Of a stretch of DNA of 64,000 bases, positions 8,827 through 15,923 are shown piece after piece. Position numbers and translations under genes: made by a program. The notes below the pieces were generated by a model, which saw nothing but the letters and a program-made list of their open reading frames with translations, did not search any database and was not told the origin of the DNA. Positions within the stretch are counted from its first letter, which is position 1. Every line of letters starts with the position of its first letter. The DNA comes from Reyranella sp. (lineage in GTDB: Bacteria > Pseudomonadota > Alphaproteobacteria > Reyranellales > Reyranellaceae). The DNA lies in assembly GCF_004297405.1 (NCBI RefSeq), contig NZ_SCVC01000012.1:62001-126000 (forward strand), given 5' to 3'.

Positions 8827-9942
8827 CTAGCGCGACTGCTCGGCGGCCGGAGCCAGCTCCGGCGCGACCACCATGCCCGGGCGAACCCTCTGCTGGCCCT
8901 GGACGATGACCTTCTCACCGGCCTTGAGGCCCTCTTCAACGACGATCGCCCCCTCCCGTTCGGGCCCCAGCTTTATACGTCGCTGCTCTGCCTTGTTGTC
9001 GGGACCGACGACGAAGAGGTAATAACCGGACTGGTCGGACGCGACGACCGATTGCGGCACCATCACAACATTGGCAGCCTGCTTCTCCTCGAGGATGACT
9101 CGGACAGTCTGACCATCTGTCAGCCGGCCATCGGTATTGGGGAAGCTGGCCCGAAGAGTCTGGCCGTCCGTCCGGGGGTCAACCTGCACGTCGATGAAGT
9201 CGAGCGTGCCTTCTTCGGGATGAAGAGTGTCGTCTGCGAGCCGAACCTTGGCTTTCATCGCCTCTCCCGACGAGCCACCGCGCCGTGCTTCCAGCAGCTC
9301 GCGCTGGGTCACGGAGAAGAGCACCAGCATCGGCTGCTCGGCGACGACCGTCGCAAGTACGCCGGACTCCGGCCCCACGACGTTACCCGGCGGCACGTTG
9401 GCGCGCCCAATTCTGCCGGCGATCGGTGAGCGCACGTCAGTGTAGGAAAGTTTGATCTTCGCGTCCTTGAGTGCTGCATCAGCCTCGGTAAGCGCGCCTT
9501 TGGCGGCTATAAGCTCCGCGGTTCGTTGATCGAGCGTCTGCTGCGTGCCGACATTGGTCCGAGCGAGTTCCTGCGCGCGCCTGAACTGGACATCGGCATT
9601 GGCAACCGCACCCTCCGCGGCAGCCTTCTGACCCTCGCGTTGCTCGACGGTTGCCTGATAGGGCTCGGGCTCGATCACAAACAGCAACTCGCCTTGCTTG
9701 ACGAGATCACCGTCCTTGAATTTTCGGGCCCCGAGGAAGCCCTGCACGCGCGCCCGAAGGTCGACCTTGTCGAGAGCCTGCGCGCGGCCGATGAACTCGC
9801 GTTGCGCGGCCAGTGGTCGAGCTTCGGCGGGTTGCACGAGAACAGCCAGCGGCACGGAGGCCGGTTGCTGAGCGAACGCGCTACAGCAGACCACAAAGCC
9901 TCCACAGACGAGCGCAAGAAGCGTCGGAACCAGGGCCTTCAT
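8827..9942 (-). CDS. RND efflux periplasmic adaptor (membrane fusion protein)
   Basis: HlyD/AcrA-family adaptor, 371 aa, joining the RND pump to an outer-membrane channel. It has an N-terminal signal peptide ending near AFAQQ, a lipoyl half-motif (VDLRARVQGFL), an alpha-helical hairpin (about residues 95-165), then the second lipoyl half and beta-barrel region (TDVRSPIAGRIGRANVPPG). The ATG at 9942 is chosen because the signal peptide begins there and GGAGAGG precedes it; 9966 is an alternative. A cysteine pair in the signal region (VVCCSAFA) leaves a lipoprotein possible but not clear. It lies 4 bp before the pump gene and 20 bp after a small secreted-protein gene. Confidence 0.92.
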   Translation of the reverse strand: MKALVPTLLALVCGGFVVCCSAFAQQPASVPLAVLVQPAEARPLAAQREFIGRAQALDKVDLRARVQGFLGARKFKDGDLVKQGELLFVIEPEPYQATVEQREGQKAAAEGAVANADVQFRRAQELARTNVGTQQTLDQRTAELIAAKGALTEADAALKDAKIKLSYTDVRSPIAGRIGRANVPPGNVVGPESGVLATVVAEQPMLVLFSVTQRELLEARRGGSSGEAMKAKVRLADDTLHPEEGTLDFIDVQVDPRTDGQTLRASFPNTDGRLTDGQTVRVILEEKQAANVVMVPQSVVASDQSGYYLFVVGPDNKAEQRRIKLGPEREGAIVVEEGLKAGEKVIVQGQQRVRPGMVVAPELAPAAEQSR

Positions 9943-9962
9943 GTGCAGCCTCTCCGTCCTCG

Positions 9963-10415
9963 TCATCGGGCTACGGTCGGCCGATACAGCAGCATTGCGC
10001 CTGGACCAGCCGGCGTTGCCGTAAGTGTCGTTCCTCTTCGTGAATCGCGCCATGTCCTGGGTGATGAACCTTCGACGGCGGCGCCGTGAATGCCATCGAG
10101 AAGGCTGCTCACGAGCGCGAGGTCGGAGGTCGGAAAGAGGACGACGGTCTGGACAAGCTGATCATTGCCGTCGAAGGAAAAAGATGCCGAGGCGGGCACG
10201 CCGACCATCGTGATGCCATCGACGAACAGCGTAGGTGTCACACCGCCGGGCGGGCGGGCACAAACAGGCACATCGGGGCGGCAGGGTGTCGCTCGGCCGG
10301 CACTGGCGGAAGCAATTTGCGAGGAGCTCATGCCCCACTGGGCATACTGCCACCAAGACAGCGCGGGCGCCGCATGGGCGATCATCAACAGCATCGCCAG
10401 GACCAGACTACGCAT
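9963..10415 (-). CDS. Small secreted protein of unknown function
   Basis: A 150-aa protein with a clear signal peptide (MRSLVLAMLLMIAHAAPALS) and a mature N terminus starting WWQYAQWGMSSSQIASAS. The rest is a short, probably periplasmic domain with a hydrophobic mid-section. The start is supported by a perfect AGGAGG ribosome site. I do not recognise the family. It is the first gene of a unit with the RND adaptor and pump (20-bp gap), so it may be an accessory of that pump. The FNR-type box at 10500 lies 85 bp upstream, with a TAGACT -10-like element at 10472-10477 reading this way, so low-oxygen control is plausible. Confidence 0.72.
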   Translation of the reverse strand: MRSLVLAMLLMIAHAAPALSWWQYAQWGMSSSQIASASAGRATPCRPDVPVCARPPGGVTPTLFVDGITMVGVPASASFSFDGNDQLVQTVVLFPTSDLALVSSLLDGIHGAAVEGSSPRTWRDSRRGTTLTATPAGPGAMLLYRPTVAR

Positions 10416-10471
10416 CGGGCCTCCTGCGGGACAGAGCCCGCGCCGAACTGGCGCAGAAGCCCCACAGCCAC

Positions 10472-10541
10472 AGTCTATCCGCGGCTGGAAATGCGATGCT
10501 TGATTTTACTCAAGGCCCTGCTGGCGGTCGGTCGATACAAA
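10472..10541. promoter_or_regulatory. Divergent promoter region with a central FNR-type box (10500-10513)
   Basis: TTGAT-TTTA-CTCAA at 10500-10513 is an FNR/FixK-type site with one mismatch, centred at 10506.5. On the plus strand TACAAA at 10536-10541, and on the minus strand TAGACT at 10472-10477, occupy the -12 to -7 place expected if the box centre is at about -41.5. One dimer could therefore activate both the Tat-exported protein gene (10585, plus) and the secreted protein/RND unit (10415, minus). Box and elements are seen directly; bidirectional activation is inference. Confidence 0.7.
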
Positions 10542-10584
10542 AGTTGACCCGGCCGCGCCGGCTGGGGGTATCGGGGGAGAAGTC

Positions 10585-11226
10585 ATGTCGTACAGTAATC
10601 GTCGATCGATGCTGAAGTTGCTGGGCGGGGCCGCACTCGGGGCGTCCACCCTGTCCACACTCGCCAGGCCCGCATTGGCGCAGGGCGAAGATCTCGTCGT
10701 GCCGAACCGCTACCAGAACTTCAAGCGCGGCACGATCCACAGCATGCATCCGGAAGCGCGCAGCTTCACGATCATCTGGGAGGATCTCGGTCGTGTGAAG
10801 ATGAAGGCGGCGGACCTCGTCACGAACTTCGCGTCGCTTCGGGTCGGCCAGACAGTCGATGTGCAATGGTACGACTATCTCGACTTCCTGATCGCCAAGA
10901 CGACCCCGGCAGTGACCGCGCGCGCGGAGGCGATGCTGAAGCAGGGAGCACGGCTCGAGGGTATTCCCGGTGCGCAGCAGCGGATCCGGCTGTGGCAGAT
11001 GTCGGGCATGTGCACCAAGGTCGACACGGCGGGCAGCGTCGTTTTCCTGATCAACGCCTCGGGTGGCGAGCCTGACAAGCCTGCACCCAACAGCGGCGAG
11101 GTCATTCAGATGCCGCAGATCGTGACCGATGCTGGCAGGGCCGCGCTCGCAACGCTGAAGCCTGGTGACCAGATCACCACGGTGTTCAGCCAGCAGACAG
11201 CGATCAAGGTAACAATCATCCGCTAG
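10585..11226 (+). CDS. Tat-exported periplasmic protein of unknown function
   Basis: A 213-aa protein with a twin-arginine signal (NRRSMLKLLGG, then a hydrophobic stretch and cleavage near ARPALA), so probably exported folded to the periplasm. The mature part has two similar all-beta-looking segments (about residues 45-100 and 140-205), each with a small-barrel rhythm such as TIIWEDLGRVKMKAADLV and GDQITTVFSQQTAIKVTII. A conserved-looking MSGMC (about residues 138-142) could bind metal. Family not recognised. It stands alone, 78 bp downstream of the FNR-type box at 10500, with a hairpin after it (11246-11276). Expression in oxygen limitation is the best-supported statement. Confidence 0.75.
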   Translation: MSYSNRRSMLKLLGGAALGASTLSTLARPALAQGEDLVVPNRYQNFKRGTIHSMHPEARSFTIIWEDLGRVKMKAADLVTNFASLRVGQTVDVQWYDYLDFLIAKTTPAVTARAEAMLKQGARLEGIPGAQQRIRLWQMSGMCTKVDTAGSVVFLINASGGEPDKPAPNSGEVIQMPQIVTDAGRAALATLKPGDQITTVFSQQTAIKVTIIR

Positions 11227-11245
11227 GCTACTCGACCGGATATCG

Positions 11246-11276
11246 ACGCCAGAGGGACAACTCGTACCTCTGGCGT
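11246..11276 (+). terminator. Hairpin after the Tat-exported protein gene
   Basis: A perfect 10-bp stem (ACGCCAGAGG at 11246-11255 with CCTCTGGCGT at 11267-11276) around an 11-nt loop lies 20 bp after the stop codon and before the cax gene. There is no T-run, so it may be a Rho-type or mRNA-stabilising hairpin rather than a classic intrinsic terminator. Confidence 0.55.
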
Positions 11277-11332
11277 GCGCCGGGCAGGACGCTGTCCAAT
11301 CGAGCGGTTCTGTCGCCGAAGGAGGAAGCCCG

Positions 11333-12427
11333 ATGAAGACGCTGCGTAGCGTGTTGGCCGAGGCACCTCTTGCATGGTTGCTGTTCGCGGTGCCGGTGGC
11401 CGCCTGGGCTCATCACGCGCGTCCCGACTCGCCGCTGCTGGTCTTCGCGCTGGCCTGCCTTGCCATCGTACCTCTCGCCGGCCTGCTGGGCGTTGCCACC
11501 GAGAAGCTGGCGGCGCGCACCGGCGAGGGTATTGGGGGCTTCCTTAACGCCACGCTCGGAAACGCTGCTGAGCTGATTATCGCCCTCGTAGCGCTCCGCG
11601 CCGGCATGCTCGACGTCGTCAAGGCGTCGCTGACTGGATCGATCATCGGCAATCTGCTCCTGGTGCTGGGCGCGGCCTTTCTGGCCGGCGGACTGCGCCA
11701 CAAGGTCCAGAGCTTCGCCACTATCGGCGCACGCACGCAGATCGGCATGATGGCGCTCGCAGCAATGGCCATTCTCGTGCCCTCGATTTTCGCCGTCACC
11801 AATGCTGGTGAACTCGCGAGCCGCTCGATCACCTTCAGTGTGGTCGTGTCTGCGATCCTCCTCGTGGTCTATATCTGCAGTATCGTCTTCACCCTCCGTA
11901 CCCATGCGCACCTGTTCCATGGCGAGGAGGGGGCCGGTGAGGTTGAACATCACGGTATTCCCTGGTCGACCTCGCTGGCGGTTGGAGTGATGGCCGCCGT
12001 TACAATCCTGATTGTCTGGATGAGCGAGGTTTTGGTTGAGACGGTCGAACAGGCCTCGCATGCGCTCGGCCTGTCGAGCCTGTTCGTCGGTATCGTCGTC
12101 GTGGCCGTTGTCGGTAATGCCGCTGAGCACAGCACCGCCGTGTTGATGGCGATGCGCAACCGCATGGAGATAGCCGTCAGCATCGCGATTGGCAGCAGTA
12201 CGCAGATCGCACTGTTCGTGGCGCCGCTGCTGGTGCTGGTGAGCCTGTGGATTGCACCCGAGCCACTCAGCCTCGCCTTCGCCGGTGTTGAAGTTTTCCT
12301 GGTGATGGCCGCGACCTTCGTCGCCTCGATCCTGATTGTCGGTGGCAAATCGACCTGGTTCACCGGTGTCCAGCTTCTCGCCATGTACGTGATCATGGCG
12401 GTCACCGTATTTGCGATCCCGGCCTGA
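11333..12427 (+). CDS. cax: Calcium/proton exchanger (CaCA superfamily)
   Basis: A 364-aa inner-membrane antiporter with about 11 hydrophobic helices and the two inverted alpha repeats of CaCA exchangers. GNAAELIIALVALRAG (about residues 76-91) and GNAAEHSTAVLMAMRN (from about residue 261) carry the cation-binding Glu residues. It should export Ca2+ (or another divalent cation) against protons. An SD-like AGGAGG lies just upstream of the ATG. A short acidic/His-containing cytoplasmic loop (FHGEEGAGEVEHHG) separates the repeats, as in other Cax proteins. It lies between the Tat-exported protein and the fnr gene on the same strand; no FNR box precedes it directly. Confidence 0.9.
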   Translation: MKTLRSVLAEAPLAWLLFAVPVAAWAHHARPDSPLLVFALACLAIVPLAGLLGVATEKLAARTGEGIGGFLNATLGNAAELIIALVALRAGMLDVVKASLTGSIIGNLLLVLGAAFLAGGLRHKVQSFATIGARTQIGMMALAAMAILVPSIFAVTNAGELASRSITFSVVVSAILLVVYICSIVFTLRTHAHLFHGEEGAGEVEHHGIPWSTSLAVGVMAAVTILIVWMSEVLVETVEQASHALGLSSLFVGIVVVAVVGNAAEHSTAVLMAMRNRMEIAVSIAIGSSTQIALFVAPLLVLVSLWIAPEPLSLAFAGVEVFLVMAATFVASILIVGGKSTWFTGVQLLAMYVIMAVTVFAIPA

Positions 12428-12588
12428 AGAGGTTCCCCCCGTGAATGCGGCTGCTGCAGAAGGCGGCGTTGGCTCGCTTGGCATTGGCCCGGTTGTTGCT
12501 TTTGACGGGCAAGTCTGGGGGACCCATGCCGCTCATGTCAGGTTTGTAAGTGACGACTGGCGGAAGGCAGGCGTAGGGTATTGGCCTT

Positions 12589-13368
12589 ATGCTTCCAGCG
12601 ACCCCCCGCCAGCCTCGGGGCGTAGCGTTTGTCGGACTGGCATCTTCTACACCACTGCCCTGCGACCGCTGTCCGGGCAGGTCGCTAAATTTATGCAAGC
12701 CATTGGACGAGCCGCGACTACGGCAGCTCCTGGCATTGGGCACAACACGACATTGGAAACGGCACGAGATACTTTTCCGCGCGGGCGATCCAGCCTCTAC
12801 CTTTTTCAAGATTAGAAAAGGGCTTGTCGCAGTTTCCCGCACCTTGGACGATGGCCGTCGACAGATCGTGGCATTGAGGACGGCCGGTGATTGCGTTGGC
12901 TATCTGGACGATGCGGGCCGGTATGCTTTCGAGGGCCAGGCGCTGACGGATATCGAGGCCTGCTCCTTCGATCGACGCAGGTTCGATGCCGTGGCAGCTG
13001 ACAATCCCGACCTGGCAGCGGCCCTCTCTGGCGCCCTGTCGAGCGCGCTGTCACAACTGGGCGAGGCGATGCTGGTCGTCGGAAAGCTCCGCTCGACCGA
13101 GCGGGTTGCGCATTTTTTTGCGGAGATGGCCTCTCTCCACCGGCAGGTGAACCCGGAACGAGGGCCTCTGCTATTGCACATGAATCGAAGCGAGATCGCC
13201 GACTATCTCGGCCTCACCGTCGAGACCGTCAGTCGGTCTATCGGTAAGCTCAAGAAGCGTTCAGTCATCGGCCTTATCGAAAGCGATGAGGTGATCGTCC
13301 TCGACGATGCAATGCTGCGTGAGATCGGCAAGGTGAGCGGCGAGCCGCGATCGAGTGCCGTTGGCTAG
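12589..13368 (+). CDS. fnrN: FNR-type oxygen-sensing Crp-family regulator (FnrN-like)
   Basis: A 259-aa Crp/Fnr transcription factor. N-terminal cysteines Cys25, Cys28 and Cys36 (C-x2-C-x7-C) plus Cys102 in the effector domain fit ligation of an oxygen-labile [4Fe-4S] cluster. A cNMP-binding-type beta-barrel, a long dimerisation helix (about residues 135-165) and a C-terminal winged helix follow. The recognition helix reads TVETVSRSIGKL; Glu212, Ser215 and Arg216 form the E-xx-SR signature that reads TTGAT half-sites. Three such sites lie in the window near genes on either side of it. No box is visible in its own upstream gap (12428-12588), so autoregulation is not evident. The symbol is by resemblance. 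Confidence 0.9.
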   Translation: MLPATPRQPRGVAFVGLASSTPLPCDRCPGRSLNLCKPLDEPRLRQLLALGTTRHWKRHEILFRAGDPASTFFKIRKGLVAVSRTLDDGRRQIVALRTAGDCVGYLDDAGRYAFEGQALTDIEACSFDRRRFDAVAADNPDLAAALSGALSSALSQLGEAMLVVGKLRSTERVAHFFAEMASLHRQVNPERGPLLLHMNRSEIADYLGLTVETVSRSIGKLKKRSVIGLIESDEVIVLDDAMLREIGKVSGEPRSSAVG

Positions 13369-13400
13369 AGCGAGGACACCCCCCCCAAACGGCGTCCCGC

Positions 13401-13414
13401 TTGACTTTGATCAA
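13401..13414 (+). promoter_or_regulatory. FNR-type box upstream of ppk2
   Basis: TTGAC-TTTG-ATCAA differs from TTGAT-N4-ATCAA by one base. It lies 33 bp after the fnr stop and about 110 bp before ppk2. A CATACT -10-like element at 13436-13441 puts the box centre near -40 to -41, the class II activator position. Confidence 0.72.
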
Positions 13415-13521
13415 GGCTCAAACGTGGCCACAAACCATACTGGCCCTTGCATACTGACCGGAGCACCGAACGCGGCCGATCTCCCCCGCGTGCATAAGCT
13501 TTCCGGATCGGAGGGGCAGCG

Positions 13522-14319
13522 ATGGACAAGCCGGCCAAGGAAAAGCTGAAGCGCAAGGTCTACGAAAAGCAGCTCGGCAAGCTTCAGGTCGAACTCTGCC
13601 ATCTCCAGGACTGGGTCAAGCTCACAGGTGAGCGCATCATCATCGTGCTCGAAGGGCGCGATGCTGCCGGGAAGGGAGGACTGATCAAGGCGATGACGGC
13701 ACGCGTCAGTCCCCGTGTATTCCGTGTGGTCGCCCTGCCGGCGCCTACGGATCGGGACAAGACGCAGATGTACATCCAGCGCTACATGCAGCACTTCCCG
13801 GCCGGCGGCGAAATCGTGATCTTCGACCGGAGCTGGTACAACAGGGCTGGCGTCGAGCCGGTGATGGGCTTCTGCACGCAGGAGCAGCACGAGCGGTTCC
13901 TGGAACTCTGTCCCATTGTTGAGCGCTTCATTCAGGGAAGCGGGATCCGATTGCTGAAGCTCTGGCTGGAAGTCGGCCAGAAGGAGCAGGAGAAACGCTT
14001 CATGGCCCGGATCGACGATCCGGTGCGGCAATGGAAGCTGAGCCCCATGGACCTTGGTTCCTACAAACGCTGGTACGACTATTCCGAGGCGCGCGACCTC
14101 ATGCTGCAGCGTACCGACACGGACGACGCTCCGTGGCACGTCGTGCACACTGACGACAAGCGTCGCGGCCGGTTGAACGCGATTTCGCACATTCTGGGGC
14201 GCATCCCATACAAGCGCATCGACAAGGCCAAGGTGAAGCTGCCGGAGCGCTCGGAGAAAAGGAGATACGACGACCAGGCCACGCTACAGGGCCGTCGCTT
14301 CGTCGAGGAGATCTTCTGA
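13522..14319 (+). CDS. ppk2: Polyphosphate kinase 2 family protein
   Basis: A 265-aa PPK2 kinase that transfers phosphate between polyphosphate and nucleotides in the cytoplasm. It shows the Walker A loop GRDAAGKGG (residues 45-53), the lid-region PAPTDRDKTQMYIQRY, and Walker B DRSWYNRAGVE (from residue 102). The single-domain length matches class I PPK2, which usually make ATP or GTP from polyP. A GGAGGGG ribosome site lies 5 bp or so before the ATG. The FNR-type box at 13401 suggests induction in oxygen limitation, where polyP could back up ATP supply together with the Pta-AckA route (inference). An unknown 145-aa gene follows 20 bp downstream. Confidence 0.92.
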   Translation: MDKPAKEKLKRKVYEKQLGKLQVELCHLQDWVKLTGERIIIVLEGRDAAGKGGLIKAMTARVSPRVFRVVALPAPTDRDKTQMYIQRYMQHFPAGGEIVIFDRSWYNRAGVEPVMGFCTQEQHERFLELCPIVERFIQGSGIRLLKLWLEVGQKEQEKRFMARIDDPVRQWKLSPMDLGSYKRWYDYSEARDLMLQRTDTDDAPWHVVHTDDKRRGRLNAISHILGRIPYKRIDKAKVKLPERSEKRRYDDQATLQGRRFVEEIF

Positions 14320-14339
14320 GAACAAAGGAGACACGTGCC

Positions 14340-14777
14340 ATGTCAACGTTGCTGAGCGTAAAGGAACTGCAAGCGAAGATCGCCCTGGCGGAAGGTGCCA
14401 AGGCATCCGCGGCGATGAAGCGCCTGGAGGCAGAGGAACGCGAGAAGGCCGAGTTGCTGGAACGGCTCGGCAAACCTTCCGGCCTCAGCGACGACGAGGT
14501 GATGGAGAAAGCATCGATCATCATCAACCGCGCGGTCGAAAACGGCCTCATGTCGGTACAGGTGTTCCGCTTTCCTCATACGGTTTGCTCCGACAATGGC
14601 CGCGCCATCAACCAGGGCGAAGCCGGATGGGAGACGACACTCACCGGCATCCCGAGGGAAATCTTCGAGTTCTGGAAGCGCCAACTCCAGCCGCGCGGCT
14701 ATCACATACGCTACGAGGTCATCGACTATCCGGGGGGCATGCCGGGCGACATCGGTATTTTCCTGAGCTGGGGCTGA
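14340..14777 (+). CDS. Conserved-looking hypothetical protein downstream of ppk2
   Basis: A 145-aa soluble protein with no signal peptide. Residues 5-50 are charged and alanine-rich and form a likely coiled coil (AKIALAEGAKASAAMKRLEA). The C-terminal about 90 residues look globular, with a hydrophobic strand pattern ending PGDIGIFLSWG. The start has AAGGAGA upstream and lies 20 bp after ppk2, so the two are probably co-transcribed from the FNR-type promoter. Family not recognised. A partner or regulator of PPK2 is possible from position only. Confidence 0.78.
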   Translation: MSTLLSVKELQAKIALAEGAKASAAMKRLEAEEREKAELLERLGKPSGLSDDEVMEKASIIINRAVENGLMSVQVFRFPHTVCSDNGRAINQGEAGWETTLTGIPREIFEFWKRQLQPRGYHIRYEVIDYPGGMPGDIGIFLSWG

Positions 14778-15044
14778 AAAGTACGACAATCGCCACGTAT
14801 GCGTCGGCTCACCTCAACAGCCACCTGTTTGCAAACGCGCAGGTCAGCGCCGTCGAACACGACGGCGATGCAGGCGTCACATGGTTCCTTGAAGCAAAGG
14901 TCGCGCACTGGCGCTGGAGCGACGGTTGAACCGCCGCCTTCAGATCGACTGATTTCTCATACCCTGACGCATACCGAGCCTCCAGATGATCACTGTGAAG
15001 CCCGCCGCAAGTAGCGTCCGGAAAATGTCCATTTCCAAAGGAAA

Positions 15045-15119
15045 TGGTGGGCGCTGTAGGGATTGAACCTACGACCCCACCCGTGTGAAGGGTGTGCTCT
15101 CCCGCTGAGCTAAGCGCCC
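15045..15119 (-). tRNA. tRNA-Val (anticodon CAC)
   Basis: On the minus strand a 75-nt cloverleaf is visible: acceptor GGGCGCT paired with AGCGCCC, D arm TAGCTCAGCGGGAGAGC, anticodon stem around loop TTCACAC giving anticodon CAC (reads GUG, valine), T arm with GGTTCGAACC, and an encoded CCA end. The gap before it (14778-15044) holds no gene I can support. Confidence 0.96.
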
Positions 15120-15155
15120 GGGAAGGGGGGCGTATAGGGCCTGTCGGCCGAATCG

Positions 15156-15863
15156 TCAACGGGCCACTGTCGCGAGTTTACCCAGTGTAGCGGGCAGGGC
15201 ATCGAAGCGGTCGATAACGGCATCGGCGCCGAGTTCGCTGGCCGGACGGGTCGTATAACCCCAGCTCACCAGCACGGCCGGTAGACCTGCACCGCGCGCG
15301 GCCTCGGCATCGTGGATCGAATCGCCGATCATCACGGCCCGTGTCGGATCGCAACCCATGCGTTCGAGCAGCATCAGGATGTGCCGCGGATCGGGCTTGC
15401 GGACGGGGAAACTGTCGGCGCCTGCCACATCGCTGATCGGCGGCATCAGCTTCAAATGTTCCAGGATCATGCGCGAAGGCTTCTCGAACTTGTTGGTGCA
15501 GACACCCTGCTTCAGTCCCAATCGGGCGAAGTGGGCCACGACCTCGGAGACGCCCGCGAAGGCCGTGGTGTGACTGACCGGGTCGGCTTCGTAGTAGCGC
15601 ACGAATTCGCGCGTCACGGCGCTCAGCGCCGACTCGTCCAGCACCTTGCCGTGCTTGGCGAAGGCCTTGCCCATCGTGACCTTGCTGCCCTGGCCCATGA
15701 ACACCCGTACATCCTCGTCCGAAACCGGCGGCAGGCCGTGGTCGGACAGCACGTGGCTGACGGCCACTTCCATGTCCTTGGCGCTGTCGATCAGGGTGCC
15801 GTCGAGGTCGTAGAGAACGGTGTCGAAACGGGTGGCGATGAGCTTGTCGATGTCGGTATCCAT
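15156..15863 (-). CDS. gph: Phosphoglycolate phosphatase (HAD family)
   Basis: A 235-aa HAD-superfamily hydrolase that removes phosphate from 2-phosphoglycolate. Motif I is LYDLDGTLIDS (nucleophile and acid-base Asp), motif II a Thr in GVCTNKFEKPS, and motifs III/IV the Lys in FPVRKPDP followed by MIGDSIHDAEAARGAG. A helical cap lies between motifs I and II. The frame remains open far upstream, but the ATG at 15863 fits the family length and leaves a 60-bp divergent gap to glmU. The exact substrate within the HAD family is by resemblance only. Confidence 0.87.
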   Translation of the reverse strand: MDTDIDKLIATRFDTVLYDLDGTLIDSAKDMEVAVSHVLSDHGLPPVSDEDVRVFMGQGSKVTMGKAFAKHGKVLDESALSAVTREFVRYYEADPVSHTTAFAGVSEVVAHFARLGLKQGVCTNKFEKPSRMILEHLKLMPPISDVAGADSFPVRKPDPRHILMLLERMGCDPTRAVMIGDSIHDAEAARGAGLPAVLVSWGYTTRPASELGADAVIDRFDALPATLGKLATVAR

Positions 15864-15923
15864 GCGAACACCTCTAGCACATCCGCCTTGCCCGGCTGCC
15901 AGCCTCATGGCATCCGACGGAAC

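Noticed and set aside
11228-12484. Minus-strand open frame of 418 codons opposite cax.
   Set aside because: It mirrors the exchanger gene; the His/Asp/Gln-rich translation is typical of an antisense frame of a hydrophobic protein.
14799-15014. Plus-strand 71-codon frame between the 145-aa gene and tRNA-Val.
   Set aside because: No ribosome site and low-complexity Thr/Ser/Arg content. Another frame here (14778-14928) gives a more protein-like stretch but has no ATG, GTG or TTG start, so at most it is a remnant.
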